DNA from: Dyella monticola
GTDB lineage: Bacteria; Pseudomonadota; Gammaproteobacteria; Xanthomonadales; Rhodanobacteraceae
Assembly (NCBI RefSeq): GCF_003363155.1
Contig: NZ_QRBE01000001.1
Coordinates: 682,001-746,000 of the forward strand
DNA length: 64,000 nucleotides
Direction: 5' to 3'
Below are positions 9,068 through 16,272 of this stretch, one piece after another (positions within the stretch are counted from its first letter, which is position 1; each line of letters starts with the position of its first letter). A program made the translations under genes and the position numbers. The notes beneath the pieces were generated by a model. It saw only the letters and a list, made by a program, of their open reading frames with translations. It made no database searches and was not told the DNA's origin.

Positions 9068-9366
9068 TACTGTTGAGATGCTACCGAAAGAACAGATGCA
9101 CGTTGCATGTCCTTAGGCCCGTCCTTTTCGTCTGGCTCCTCTTCGCCTTCTTCTTCTTCCTCTTCTTCGCCTGGGATAACGAAGCCGACCAGCGGCTTCT
9201 GCTGCAGGAGTACCTGCAACTGCGCAACATCCTTATTCATGACGGCTAAGTGGAGCGGACCTTCGACTTCAGCATTCGCCAGTGCCAGTTCCATCTCTTC
9301 CTCCGAGGCCTCGCCCCAATGGGCTTGGCTACCTATCCTTTCCAAGAAACGAATGATATTCGACAT
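9067..9366 (-). CDS. Candidate borosin precursor peptide (leader/binding domain, hydrophobic core, acidic tail)
   Basis: A 99-residue protein. Residues 1-57 are a small helical domain (MSNIIRFLERIGSQ ... EEEMELALANAEVEG ... DVAQLQVLL), followed by a short run of bulky hydrophobic residues, PLVGFVIPG (58-66), then an acidic block of 12 residues, 11 of them Glu (67-78), and a variable end. This arrangement of helical recognition domain and beta-branched hydrophobic core fits precursors of bacterial split borosins, and the methyltransferase gene is immediately upstream. The fungal OphMA core (GFPWVIVVG...) has the same flavour. ATG at 9366 follows AGGGGATTTTG. The stop is shared with the next start (TAATG). 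Precursor status is inferred from context and composition; a longer frame from 9567 overlaps the methyltransferase gene and is not used. Confidence 0.78.
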   Translation of the reverse strand: MSNIIRFLERIGSQAHWGEASEEEMELALANAEVEGPLHLAVMNKDVAQLQVLLQQKPLVGFVIPGEEEEEEEGEEEPDEKDGPKDMQRASVLSVASQQ

Positions 9367-9532
9367 CAAAATCCCCTGTATAAACTGCTTGTTGTACCCC
9401 TTCTGAGCCCTCGTGTTTGGCGTCAGGCGCGGAAGGCGGCTCATCATATCGCGCAAAGCGCGGACGCGCCGCCGAGCTGAAAAATCGGTCAATGGCCTCA
9501 AATTGCCTGTTCCGCTTATTGAACCGCGGTCA

Positions 9533-10321
9533 TCAGGCCAACGCCGCCAGGCGAGCGCGAACCTCATGATCGGCCTCCAACGGGCGGGCAGGCGGGATGG
9601 CCAGCGTATCGGCCATGCCTATATCAGCTTGGGGCAGCGTTTTAAGCACCAGGCGTTCAATGCGCGGGGATTGGATGGGCAGCGTGGCGGCGCGATAAAT
9701 GACAACTTCGTGGTTCAAGGGGTAGTGCCTGGCCAGTACATCCACCAGTATTTGCCGATGTGCTTCTCCCGTAGAAAAGCGCTTGAGCGATTTATCGCCC
9801 GCCACACCGATCTGCCACAGGATCAGCCAGGCGCTTGGATCGACACAGCGCCGATAAAGCATGAACTGGCTGGCCTCATAGTGCTGGCAGCCACGGGAAC
9901 CGGGGTCGATGCCAAGGTCGGCGTAAAGGCAATCTTCAGAGGAAATGCCCGGTTCCATACGAGCGGAATAACCCTCGCCGCGGGCGGTTTCGATGGCCTT
10001 GTGAGGAACCCAGGCAAACACCCCCGGGTGGCCATAGAACACGGCGCACACCCGCTTGCCGGCCCGCACCTCGGCCATGATGGCGGCCACCATCTCCCGA
10101 TAGGTTTTCAGCCGCGATTTGCCTTCCCGGTAATAGGGCTGCAGGCTGCGCACGTCCTGGTTCATCTCCTTGAGCCAGAGCTCGACGATGCCATCGGACA
10201 TCCCGGCGAACACTACGTCGGCTTCTTCGATATGACTGCGTGCCAGCGGACTGATGTGCGATCCAAGCGTTATACCGATGCCGACGCAGGCCAAACGGCC
10301 TTTGGGTGTTGTCTTATTCAC
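9533..10321 (-). CDS. Borosin-type peptide backbone alpha-N-methyltransferase (SAM-dependent, tetrapyrrole methylase fold)
   Basis: A 262-residue protein predicted to transfer methyl groups from SAM to backbone amides of a peptide. The match to the fungal borosin enzyme OphMA, as I remember its sequence, is extensive: YYREGKSRLKTY (63-74), AVFYGHPGVF (93-102), RMEPGISSEDCLYADLGIDP (121-140), YEASQF (148-153). R70 and Y74 fall where OphMA has catalytic R72 and Y76. In OphMA the substrate is fused at the C-terminus; here the protein ends after the catalytic domain and a separate substrate-like gene follows 166 nt downstream, the split arrangement known from Shewanella SonM/SonA. Start GTG at 10321 is preceded by GGGGATCAAGAA. 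An ordinary porphyrin or cobalamin methylase is much less likely. Confidence 0.88.
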   Translation of the reverse strand: MNKTTPKGRLACVGIGITLGSHISPLARSHIEEADVVFAGMSDGIVELWLKEMNQDVRSLQPYYREGKSRLKTYREMVAAIMAEVRAGKRVCAVFYGHPGVFAWVPHKAIETARGEGYSARMEPGISSEDCLYADLGIDPGSRGCQHYEASQFMLYRRCVDPSAWLILWQIGVAGDKSLKRFSTGEAHRQILVDVLARHYPLNHEVVIYRAATLPIQSPRIERLVLKTLPQADIGMADTLAIPPARPLEADHEVRARLAALA

Positions 10322-10401
10322 TTCTTGATCCCCTACTGCGTCGTAGCAGTATTGCGTGCCGGCGTATGGCCGTCGAGTTACACCGTCATGGCGGAGTACA
10401 C

Positions 10402-11040
10402 ATGAGTTCGAGCGAACGGGAAAAAGGGGCCGATTGGGACTTGCCACGTACGTCCACACGCGGGCGAACGTTCGTTTATGTGCTGCCCAGCCTAAGCGAG
10501 GACCTGACCAAGGTAGGGTTCACGCAAGACCCCATTCAGCGATTTCGCAGCTTTCATCCCCGGTTCTTCGCGCTGTTCGACCTGGAGCAGGGCATGCTGG
10601 CCGAGGTCGGGCCATTGCGCGAGGCGCGTCGGCTGGAGCGGCTGCTCATCGAGCGCTGGCCGGCGCATCGCGCTTCACCGCCTTTGCTGGTCTCGGACGC
10701 GGCGGGCGGGCACACCGAATGGTTTCGCGGCATCGCGGGGGAGGTGGGGCCATTCGTCCGCCGTACGACTGAGCGTTATGGTTACACCCTGCATGCGCCA
10801 CTGAGTGCGTGGTTGCGGGCACGCTTCATGGAACGCGCGGACTCGCTCTACGACTGGTCGCTGCGCATGCTGGCGATGATCGAGTGGCAAGCCGCGAATC
10901 TGCTACCCGAGGCGCGCGATCCGCGCTATGCGCAAGCGCTCGGCGATACTTTGGATGCATGCAACGCCGTGGGCATGGACCTTGCTGCGTTGCTCGCGCC
11001 GGCCGTGCAGGCGTGGTACGCGGCCCAGCGCGGCTGCTGA
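10402..11040 (+). CDS. GIY-YIG/T5orf172-like protein
   Basis: A 212-residue protein. Residues 20-100 recall the compact GIY-YIG nuclease fold of the T5orf172/MUG113 type: RTFVYVLPS (in place of GIYIIG), KVGFTQDPIQRFRSF (the K-I-G-x-T-x-x-P-x-x-R segment) and a later EARRLERLL helix that could give the metal-binding Glu. The C-terminal 100 residues are helical and unrecognised. The ATG at 10402 follows GCGGAG. It diverges from the borosin-type methyltransferase gene with 80 bp between starts, which may be a shared promoter region. A role in the peptide locus is not evident. Confidence 0.65.
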   Translation: MSSSEREKGADWDLPRTSTRGRTFVYVLPSLSEDLTKVGFTQDPIQRFRSFHPRFFALFDLEQGMLAEVGPLREARRLERLLIERWPAHRASPPLLVSDAAGGHTEWFRGIAGEVGPFVRRTTERYGYTLHAPLSAWLRARFMERADSLYDWSLRMLAMIEWQAANLLPEARDPRYAQALGDTLDACNAVGMDLAALLAPAVQAWYAAQRGC

Positions 11041-11094
11041 CATGACGTTGTCAGCAGCAGGTACGCACTGTATGTGTACCCTCCGCGCGGAATT

Positions 11095-11847
11095 ATGGAT
11101 ATGCCCACGTCGACCATTACGCTTTTCGTTTCACGTCCCGGTTTCGGTATGCCGGATACGAGCCCGTTCGTCATCAAAACCGAAGTACAGTTGAAGATCG
11201 CCGGGTTGCCGTATGCAAGGGAATCGGCCATTCCGCCGCAGGCACCCAAAGGGAAGCTGCCTTATCTCAAGGATGGCGATGAAGTGATCTGCGATTCCAC
11301 CTTCATTCGTTCTCACATCGAACGCAGGTATGGTGTCGATCTCGATGAAGGGTTGGATGCGCACCAACGTGCCCAAGCATGGGCGATCGAGCGCATGCTT
11401 GAAGATCATCTGTATTTCGCCATGGTGTGGTTTCGCTGGATCGTCCCGGAGAATTTCGCCAAGGGGCCAGCACGATTTGCGGACTCCGCGCCGCAAGCAG
11501 AACGCGAATCGTTGCGCGTGCAGATGCAGGCGCGCAAGGACATGGACCTGCGCGGTCACGGCATCGGGCGGCATTCGGCGGCGGAAATCGCCGCGCTGGG
11601 CGTGCGCTCCATCGATGCCATCGCAAACTTGCTGGGCGACAAGCCCTATCTCATGGGCGAGCGGATCAGCGCGGTGGATGCCATGGCGTTGGGTGTGCTT
11701 GCGTCCATCCTCACGCCATTCTTCGACACACCGTTGCGTGATGCCGTCGTCGCAAGATCCCATCTGATCGCTTATGTGGATACGTTGATGCGCCAGTACT
11801 ATCCCGGGCATACGTGGCAGCCGCTCGACCAGGCGGCGGTGGCTTAA
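11095..11847 (+). CDS. Glutathione S-transferase family protein (FAX/metaxin-like)
   Basis: A ~250-residue protein with a thioredoxin-like N-terminal half (ITLFVSRPGFGMPDTSPFVIK ... PKGKLPYLKDGDEVICDSTFI, where the latter holds the conserved cis-Pro and acidic-Ser/Thr glutathione-binding turn) and an all-helical C-terminal half ending in the typical GST segment KPYLMGERISAVDAMALGVL. The pattern is that of the failed-axon-connections/metaxin branch rather than classical GSTs. Two starts are possible, ATG 11095 or ATG 11101; the weak GCGG box fits the second slightly better. Substrate unknown. Confidence 0.82.
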   Translation: MDMPTSTITLFVSRPGFGMPDTSPFVIKTEVQLKIAGLPYARESAIPPQAPKGKLPYLKDGDEVICDSTFIRSHIERRYGVDLDEGLDAHQRAQAWAIERMLEDHLYFAMVWFRWIVPENFAKGPARFADSAPQAERESLRVQMQARKDMDLRGHGIGRHSAAEIAALGVRSIDAIANLLGDKPYLMGERISAVDAMALGVLASILTPFFDTPLRDAVVARSHLIAYVDTLMRQYYPGHTWQPLDQAAVA

Positions 11848-12084
11848 CGGGCACCATTCTTTTTGCCGGTACGGACGCGCGCCATGCCTTTGCTGGCGCC
11901 GTCCGTCGATCGCATGCCTCACGGCAAGAGGCAGCGGGGTGTTCCACGCTCATTGGAACAGGCCGGTGAACGAACTCATCCACATGTGGCCCGGCGCTTT
12001 GCCTGGCGTAAACATTCCGAAGACAGTGCGCTGCGAGCCTTAGTGTTAGGCTGCTGGTCGTCCCCACAAACCAGGGAGGCGCCC

Positions 12085-12402
12085 ATGGAAGTCAGCTTCA
12101 ACAACTGGGGTGAGGCTATCGCGTTCCTATCCGAGCGTACCGACATGGCGCTGGAAGGATTGATGGCACTGAGCGCGCAGCAGATGGTGGATCAGCAGGT
12201 CATCGCCGCGCTCCTGTCGTCCCACTCCCATTTGAGAGCCGCCGCCGACGCGTGGCGGCAGATGGCATCGGCGACCTTGCCGATTACGCACGTGCGCAGC
12301 CTGCAGAACGACCAGCCGGAGTCCGTGCGCGAGGCCTATTCCGAGCGCATGGCCTACTGGGAAGAGGTGTTCCGCAAGGCCATTCCCGAGGAGAGCGAAT
12401 GA
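12085..12402 (+). CDS. Hypothetical protein, 105 aa, helical
   Basis: Not recognised. A soluble, acidic, mostly helical protein with no signal peptide or membrane segment; visible features are MEVSFNNWGEAIAFLSERTD at the start and YSERMAYWEEVFRKAIPEESE at the end. The ATG at 12085 sits behind CAGGGAGGCGCCC, an excellent ribosome binding site, which supports it as a real gene. It is closed by a strong terminator at 12456-12489 and so is probably monocistronic. Confidence 0.7.
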   Translation: MEVSFNNWGEAIAFLSERTDMALEGLMALSAQQMVDQQVIAALLSSHSHLRAAADAWRQMASATLPITHVRSLQNDQPESVREAYSERMAYWEEVFRKAIPEESE

Positions 12403-12455
12403 GGCAAAACTCGGGCAATTTCCGCTGAAGGGATGCTGAGGGGATGCGAAGCTGC

Positions 12456-12489
12456 AAGGCGGCGTGCAACCATATGGCGCCGCCTTTTT
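12456..12489 (+). terminator. Rho-independent terminator
   Basis: AAGGCGGCG/CGCCGCCTT, 9 bp stem with a 13 nt loop, running directly into a T-run; ends the 105-residue gene upstream. Confidence 0.75.
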
Positions 12490-12511
12490 CACGTCCCCAT
12501 TGCGTTGAGTC

Positions 12512-13333
12512 ATGACGATGCATTCTTCCTTGCGACGGTTGGTCGCGTTTGTGGTTCTTCTTCTCGTCGTGCAGGCTGCGTTCGCACAGGCGCCGCAGTC
12601 GGTGCAGCTGCAAAATTTCACCTGGACGGAATTGCGCGACCAGATTCGCGCTGGTAAAACCACCGTCATCATTCCGATTGGCGGCACCGAGCAGAGCGGC
12701 CCGTACGTCGCGGTAGGCAAGCACAACGTGCGCGCGCAATACCTTGCGGAAAAAATCGCGCAGAAGCTCGGTAATGCATTGGTAGCGCCGGTCGTGGCGT
12801 ATGTACCGGAAGGCGGTTATGCGCCACCAACGTCGCACATGCGCTTTCCCGGCACCATTACGATTCCGGACGACGTATTCGAAAAAATGCTCGAATCGGC
12901 CGCCAACAGTTTCGCCGTGCACGGTTTTCGCAACGTCGTGTTTCTTGGCGATCACGGCGGCTACCAGAAAGATCTCAAGCAAGTGGTCGCCCGTCTGAAC
13001 AAAGCCTGGGCGAGCACGAATGCCCGCGCGTTTGTCCCGCCGGCCTATTACGACACTTCATCCGACGGTTATGACCAGCTTTTGCGTCAGCGCGGTTTTC
13101 GCGACGACGAAATCGGTACACACGCAGGCCTGGCCGACACGTCCCTGCAACTGGCCGTCGCCCCGCAGATGGTGCGGGTGAATGCGATGCGCAATGCGCC
13201 CAAGCCCGGTGCCGCCGATGGGGTCTATGGCGGCGATCCGCGGCGTTCGACGGCGGAACTGGGCGAGCTGGGTGTGGATGCTATAGTTTCGCGCACTGTC
13301 GACGCCATTCGAAAGGAAACCACCGGGCGTTGA
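12512..13333 (+). CDS. Exported creatininase family protein
   Basis: A 273-residue protein with a signal peptide (LVAFVVLLLVVQAAFAQ) and a creatininase/creatinine amidohydrolase-like domain. Family landmarks are IIPIGGTEQSGPYVAVGKHN (classical enzymes: GSxEQHGPHLPLxTD), LGDHGGYQKDL (GNHGGN) and GTHAGLADTS (HAGExETS). Several metal ligands differ: the first His is Ser, the Asp is His, the Asn of GNHGGN is lost and the Glu of HAGE is Leu-Ala, so metal binding and amidohydrolase activity are doubtful or altered. Export is also unusual for classical members. Directly followed (50 bp) by a beta-propeller gene, perhaps in the same transcript. Confidence 0.85.
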   Translation: MTMHSSLRRLVAFVVLLLVVQAAFAQAPQSVQLQNFTWTELRDQIRAGKTTVIIPIGGTEQSGPYVAVGKHNVRAQYLAEKIAQKLGNALVAPVVAYVPEGGYAPPTSHMRFPGTITIPDDVFEKMLESAANSFAVHGFRNVVFLGDHGGYQKDLKQVVARLNKAWASTNARAFVPPAYYDTSSDGYDQLLRQRGFRDDEIGTHAGLADTSLQLAVAPQMVRVNAMRNAPKPGAADGVYGGDPRRSTAELGELGVDAIVSRTVDAIRKETTGR

Positions 13334-13383
13334 TGTCGTAATGGAATGGATCGTCGTTTTTTCTTCGAATACGGGAATTTGCC

Positions 13384-14547
13384 GTGAGATTTGATCGTTT
13401 CGGGCGTCTTGCCTTGCGTGCCGGCGTTGTGCTGGCAGGATTGTGTGTGTCCGCCGTCGCCGCGGCACAGACCGTACAGACCGTGCCCGGCATGCCGCCG
13501 GTCACCCATCCCCATGACATGTACAGCGACGCGGGCTACAACATGTTCAGCCCGGCGGTGGCTGGCGACTTGCCGCGCATCTATGTGCCTAACCTGCGCT
13601 CGGATGACGTGTATGTGATCGACCCGTCCACCTTCAAGGTGCTGTACAAATTTCCGGTCGGACGCAGCCCGCAACATGTGGTGCCGTCGTGGGATCTGAA
13701 AACGCTATGGGTCACCAATAACGCCGAAGGCCATTCGGACGGCAGCCTCACGCCGATCGACCCGAAGACTGGCAAGCCGGGCCGTTCGATCCCGGTGGAC
13801 GATCCGTACAACATGTACTTCACCCCGGATGGCAAAGAAGCCATCGTCGTGGCCGAAGCGCATGCGCGCCTGGATTTCCGCGATCCGCACACCATGGCGC
13901 TGAAGTCGAGCCTGGAGGCGCCGCTGTGCAAAGGCATCAACCACGCGGATTTTTCGATCGACGGCAAGTACGCGATTTTCACCTGCGAATTCGGCGGACG
14001 TCTGGTGAAGGTCGACATGGTCAACCGTAAGGTGTTGGGCTATCTGCAACTGAGCAAACACGGCATGCCGCAGGACATCCGCGTTTCGCCTGACGGCAAG
14101 GTGTTCTACGTGGCCGATATGATGGCCAATGGCGTGTACCTGATCGATGGCGACAGCTTCAAGCAGATCGGCTTCCTCAAGACCGGCATCGGTACGCATG
14201 GCATGTATCCGAGCCGCGATGGTACCAAGCTGTATGTCGCCAATCGCGGTTCGAACAAAGTGCACGGCCCTCGCAATGGTCCGGGCAGCGTATCGGTGAT
14301 CGATTTTGCCACGCGCAAGGTGGTGGCCAACTGGCCGATTCCGGGCGGCGGCAGCCCTGACATGGGCAACGTCACCGCCGATGGCAAGTGGCTGTGGTTG
14401 TCGGGCCGTTTCGATGACGTGGTCTACGCGTTCGACACCGCCACTGGCAAGGTAAAGATCATCAAGGTCGGCGCGGAGCCGCATGGTCTGGCGGTATGGC
14501 CGCAGCCGGGGCGGTATTCGCTGGGGCATACGGGCATCATGCGTTGA
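13384..14547 (+). CDS. YncE-like secreted beta-propeller protein
   Basis: A 387-residue exported protein (signal peptide ends near SAVAAAQT) made of repeated beta-propeller blades of the YVTN/YncE type: RIYVPNLRSDDVYVIDPSTFKV, TLWVTNNAEGHSDGSLTPIDP, KVFYVADMMANGVYLIDGDSF, KLYVANRGSNKVHG and LWLSGRFDDVVYAFDTATGKV. These proteins usually bind ligands or act as scaffolds; no catalytic residues are evident. Start GTG at 13384. It ends at a bidirectional terminator shared with fabV. Confidence 0.88.
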   Translation: MRFDRFGRLALRAGVVLAGLCVSAVAAAQTVQTVPGMPPVTHPHDMYSDAGYNMFSPAVAGDLPRIYVPNLRSDDVYVIDPSTFKVLYKFPVGRSPQHVVPSWDLKTLWVTNNAEGHSDGSLTPIDPKTGKPGRSIPVDDPYNMYFTPDGKEAIVVAEAHARLDFRDPHTMALKSSLEAPLCKGINHADFSIDGKYAIFTCEFGGRLVKVDMVNRKVLGYLQLSKHGMPQDIRVSPDGKVFYVADMMANGVYLIDGDSFKQIGFLKTGIGTHGMYPSRDGTKLYVANRGSNKVHGPRNGPGSVSVIDFATRKVVANWPIPGGGSPDMGNVTADGKWLWLSGRFDDVVYAFDTATGKVKIIKVGAEPHGLAVWPQPGRYSLGHTGIMR

Positions 14548-14551
14548 TTAG

Positions 14552-14579
14552 AAAAAGGCCGGCAAAATGCCGGCCTTTT
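14552..14579. terminator. Bidirectional terminator between the propeller gene and fabV
   Basis: A-run, GGCCGGCA, loop AAA, TGCCGGCC, T-run. The symmetric A and T runs allow it to stop transcription from either side, as expected between convergent genes. Confidence 0.85.
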
Positions 14580-14606
14580 CCATATGCTGCGCTTGATCTT
14601 TAAATC

Positions 14607-14650
14607 CTCAAGGTCGTTATTCCCGCGAAAGCGGAAATGACGGCCTTGAG
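14607..14650. repeat. Long imperfect palindrome, REP-like
   Basis: Twenty-nucleotide arms starting CTCAAGG and ending CCTTGAG, matching at 17 of 20 positions with the rest mostly G-U tolerant, around a GAAA loop. The centre TCCCGCGAAAGCGG resembles the dispersed CGCGAAAGCGG repeats of Xanthomonadales. It lies between convergent genes. Confidence 0.6.
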
Positions 14651-14688
14651 GTGCGTGCGATACGCGAGTGTATGAGGCACTCCTGGCG

Positions 14689-15894
14689 TCACATCTGGAT
14701 CACATCAAAACCCACATCCGGATTCACATCCGCCTCGTAATCCACGTCCTTGCGATCGAAACCGAACAACTGCAGGAATTCGTGCTTGTAGCCGGCGTAG
14801 TCCGTGACGTCTCTCACGTTTTCCGTGGTGACCTGCGGCCACAACGCCTTGCATGCCTGCTGCACGTCATCGCGCAATTCCCAGTCGTCCAGGCGCAGGC
14901 GGCCTTCCTCGTCGGTGGACGGGGCGGCGCCATCGGCGCGGAACAACACGTCGTTGAACAAGCGGTTGGCTTGCTCGATGGTGCCTTCGTGTATGCCTTT
15001 CTCCTTCATGATGCGGAACACCATGGAGACATACAGCGGAATCACCGGGATGGCGGAGCTGGCCTGCGTCACCACGGACTTCATCACGCCCACATAAGCG
15101 CGAAGACCTTGCGCGGCGTAGCGGGCGCTGAGCTGGTGCGCGGTGTCATCCAGATGCTGCTTGGCCTGGCCGATGGTGCCGTGCCAATAGATGGGCCAGG
15201 TGATTTCGGTGCCGACATAACTGTAGGCGACGGTGGTGGCATGCTCGGCCAGCACGCCGGCCTTGCTCAATGCGTCGATCCAGAGCGCCCAGTCGTCGCC
15301 GCCCATCACGGCAACCGTGTCCTTGATTTCCTCTTCGCTCGCAGGTTCCACCGTGACTTGCACCACGGTATCGCGGTTGGTATCCACGGACGACGCCGTG
15401 AACGGCTTGCCGATGGTCCTGAGCGATGAACGCACCACCTCACCGGTATCAGGCAACTTGCGCAGGGGCGAGGCCAGCGAATAGATCACCAGATCAATCG
15501 GGCCGCCCATGTCGTTCTTGATCACTTCGATGGCGCGCTCGCGCGTTTCGTTGGAGAACGCATCGCCATTGATGGATCGCGAATACAGCCCGGCCTCTTT
15601 GGCGAGCTTGTCGAACGCCGCCGAGTTGTACCAACCGGCTGTGCCTGGCTTGGATTCGCTGGAGGGTTTTTCGAAGAACACGCCCAGCGTCGCCGCGCCG
15701 TAGCCGAAAGCCGCCGTGACGCGCGACGCCAGCCCATAGCCGGTGGATGCACCAATCACCAGCACCCGCTTGGGGCCGGCAACCGGCGTGACTCGCGCCT
15801 TGGTGATGCCGATCTGCTCGGCCACATTTTTCTCGCAGCCGACCGGATGCGCCGTGATGCAGATGAAGCCGCGAACCTTGGGATGGATGACCAC
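14689..15894 (-). CDS. fabV: Trans-2-enoyl-ACP (CoA) reductase FabV
   Basis: NADH-dependent enoyl reductase of fatty acid synthesis, the triclosan-tolerant alternative to FabI. The 401 residues match the usual length (about 400). Landmarks are the N-terminal [19 protein letters not shown], the nucleotide-binding [15 protein letters not shown] (44-58), [12 protein letters not shown] (134-145) and the catalytic Tyr-x8-Lys, Y236 to K245 in [10 protein letters not shown]. The start is GTG at 15894, preceded by GAGAGG; upstream frame extension to 15984 has no family similarity. Single gene. Confidence 0.96.
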   Translation of the reverse strand: MVIHPKVRGFICITAHPVGCEKNVAEQIGITKARVTPVAGPKRVLVIGASTGYGLASRVTAAFGYGAATLGVFFEKPSSESKPGTAGWYNSAAFDKLAKEAGLYSRSINGDAFSNETRERAIEVIKNDMGGPIDLVIYSLASPLRKLPDTGEVVRSSLRTIGKPFTASSVDTNRDTVVQVTVEPASEEEIKDTVAVMGGDDWALWIDALSKAGVLAEHATTVAYSYVGTEITWPIYWHGTIGQAKQHLDDTAHQLSARYAAQGLRAYVGVMKSVVTQASSAIPVIPLYVSMVFRIMKEKGIHEGTIEQANRLFNDVLFRADGAAPSTDEEGRLRLDDWELRDDVQQACKALWPQVTTENVRDVTDYAGYKHEFLQLFGFDRKDVDYEADVNPDVGFDVIQM

Positions 15895-16066
15895 GAAAAA
15901 CCCTCTCGGTGAGACATAAGGCCGCCATTCTAAACGGCACCGGGGTCCATGCGCTCCCGCAGGGAAAAGCCCAAGGGAGGGCACGTTCTCTTAACGCACC
16001 GAGCACCCGGCGTTCCTGCCATGTGACGCATAGTGGCCCCGTCGCAAGCGACCGCGAGGTCCGGCC

Positions 16067-16243
16067 ATGCCAACCCCAGACGAACACAAACCACCCACCG
16101 GCGCCCCGCCTAAAGAAGCCGGCGAACTCTACGACCCACACAAGAGGCGCGGGCCGCCGCAGCGGCTGGAAGATACCAACGCCAGTGGGGACGCATATAA
16201 CGACACCGGCGAAGACAACCAGCGCTGCAAAGAAGAGGATTGA
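16067..16243 (+). CDS. Small hydrophilic hypothetical protein, 58 aa
   Basis: A 58-residue Pro/Glu/Asp-rich, probably disordered protein (PPTGAPPKEAGELYDPHKRRGPP in part; ends CKEED). ATG at 16067 lies behind CGCGAGGTCCGGCC, an acceptable ribosome binding site. No relatives recognised. Coding potential is judged from start context and composition only. Confidence 0.5.
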   Translation: MPTPDEHKPPTGAPPKEAGELYDPHKRRGPPQRLEDTNASGDAYNDTGEDNQRCKEED

Positions 16244-16272
16244 CTAACGCCGCGGTGACCGGGGCTCGGTGA

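Noticed and set aside
9413-10405. 330-codon plus-strand frame across the methyltransferase gene
   Set aside because: Antisense of a well-supported borosin-type methyltransferase; no protein character.
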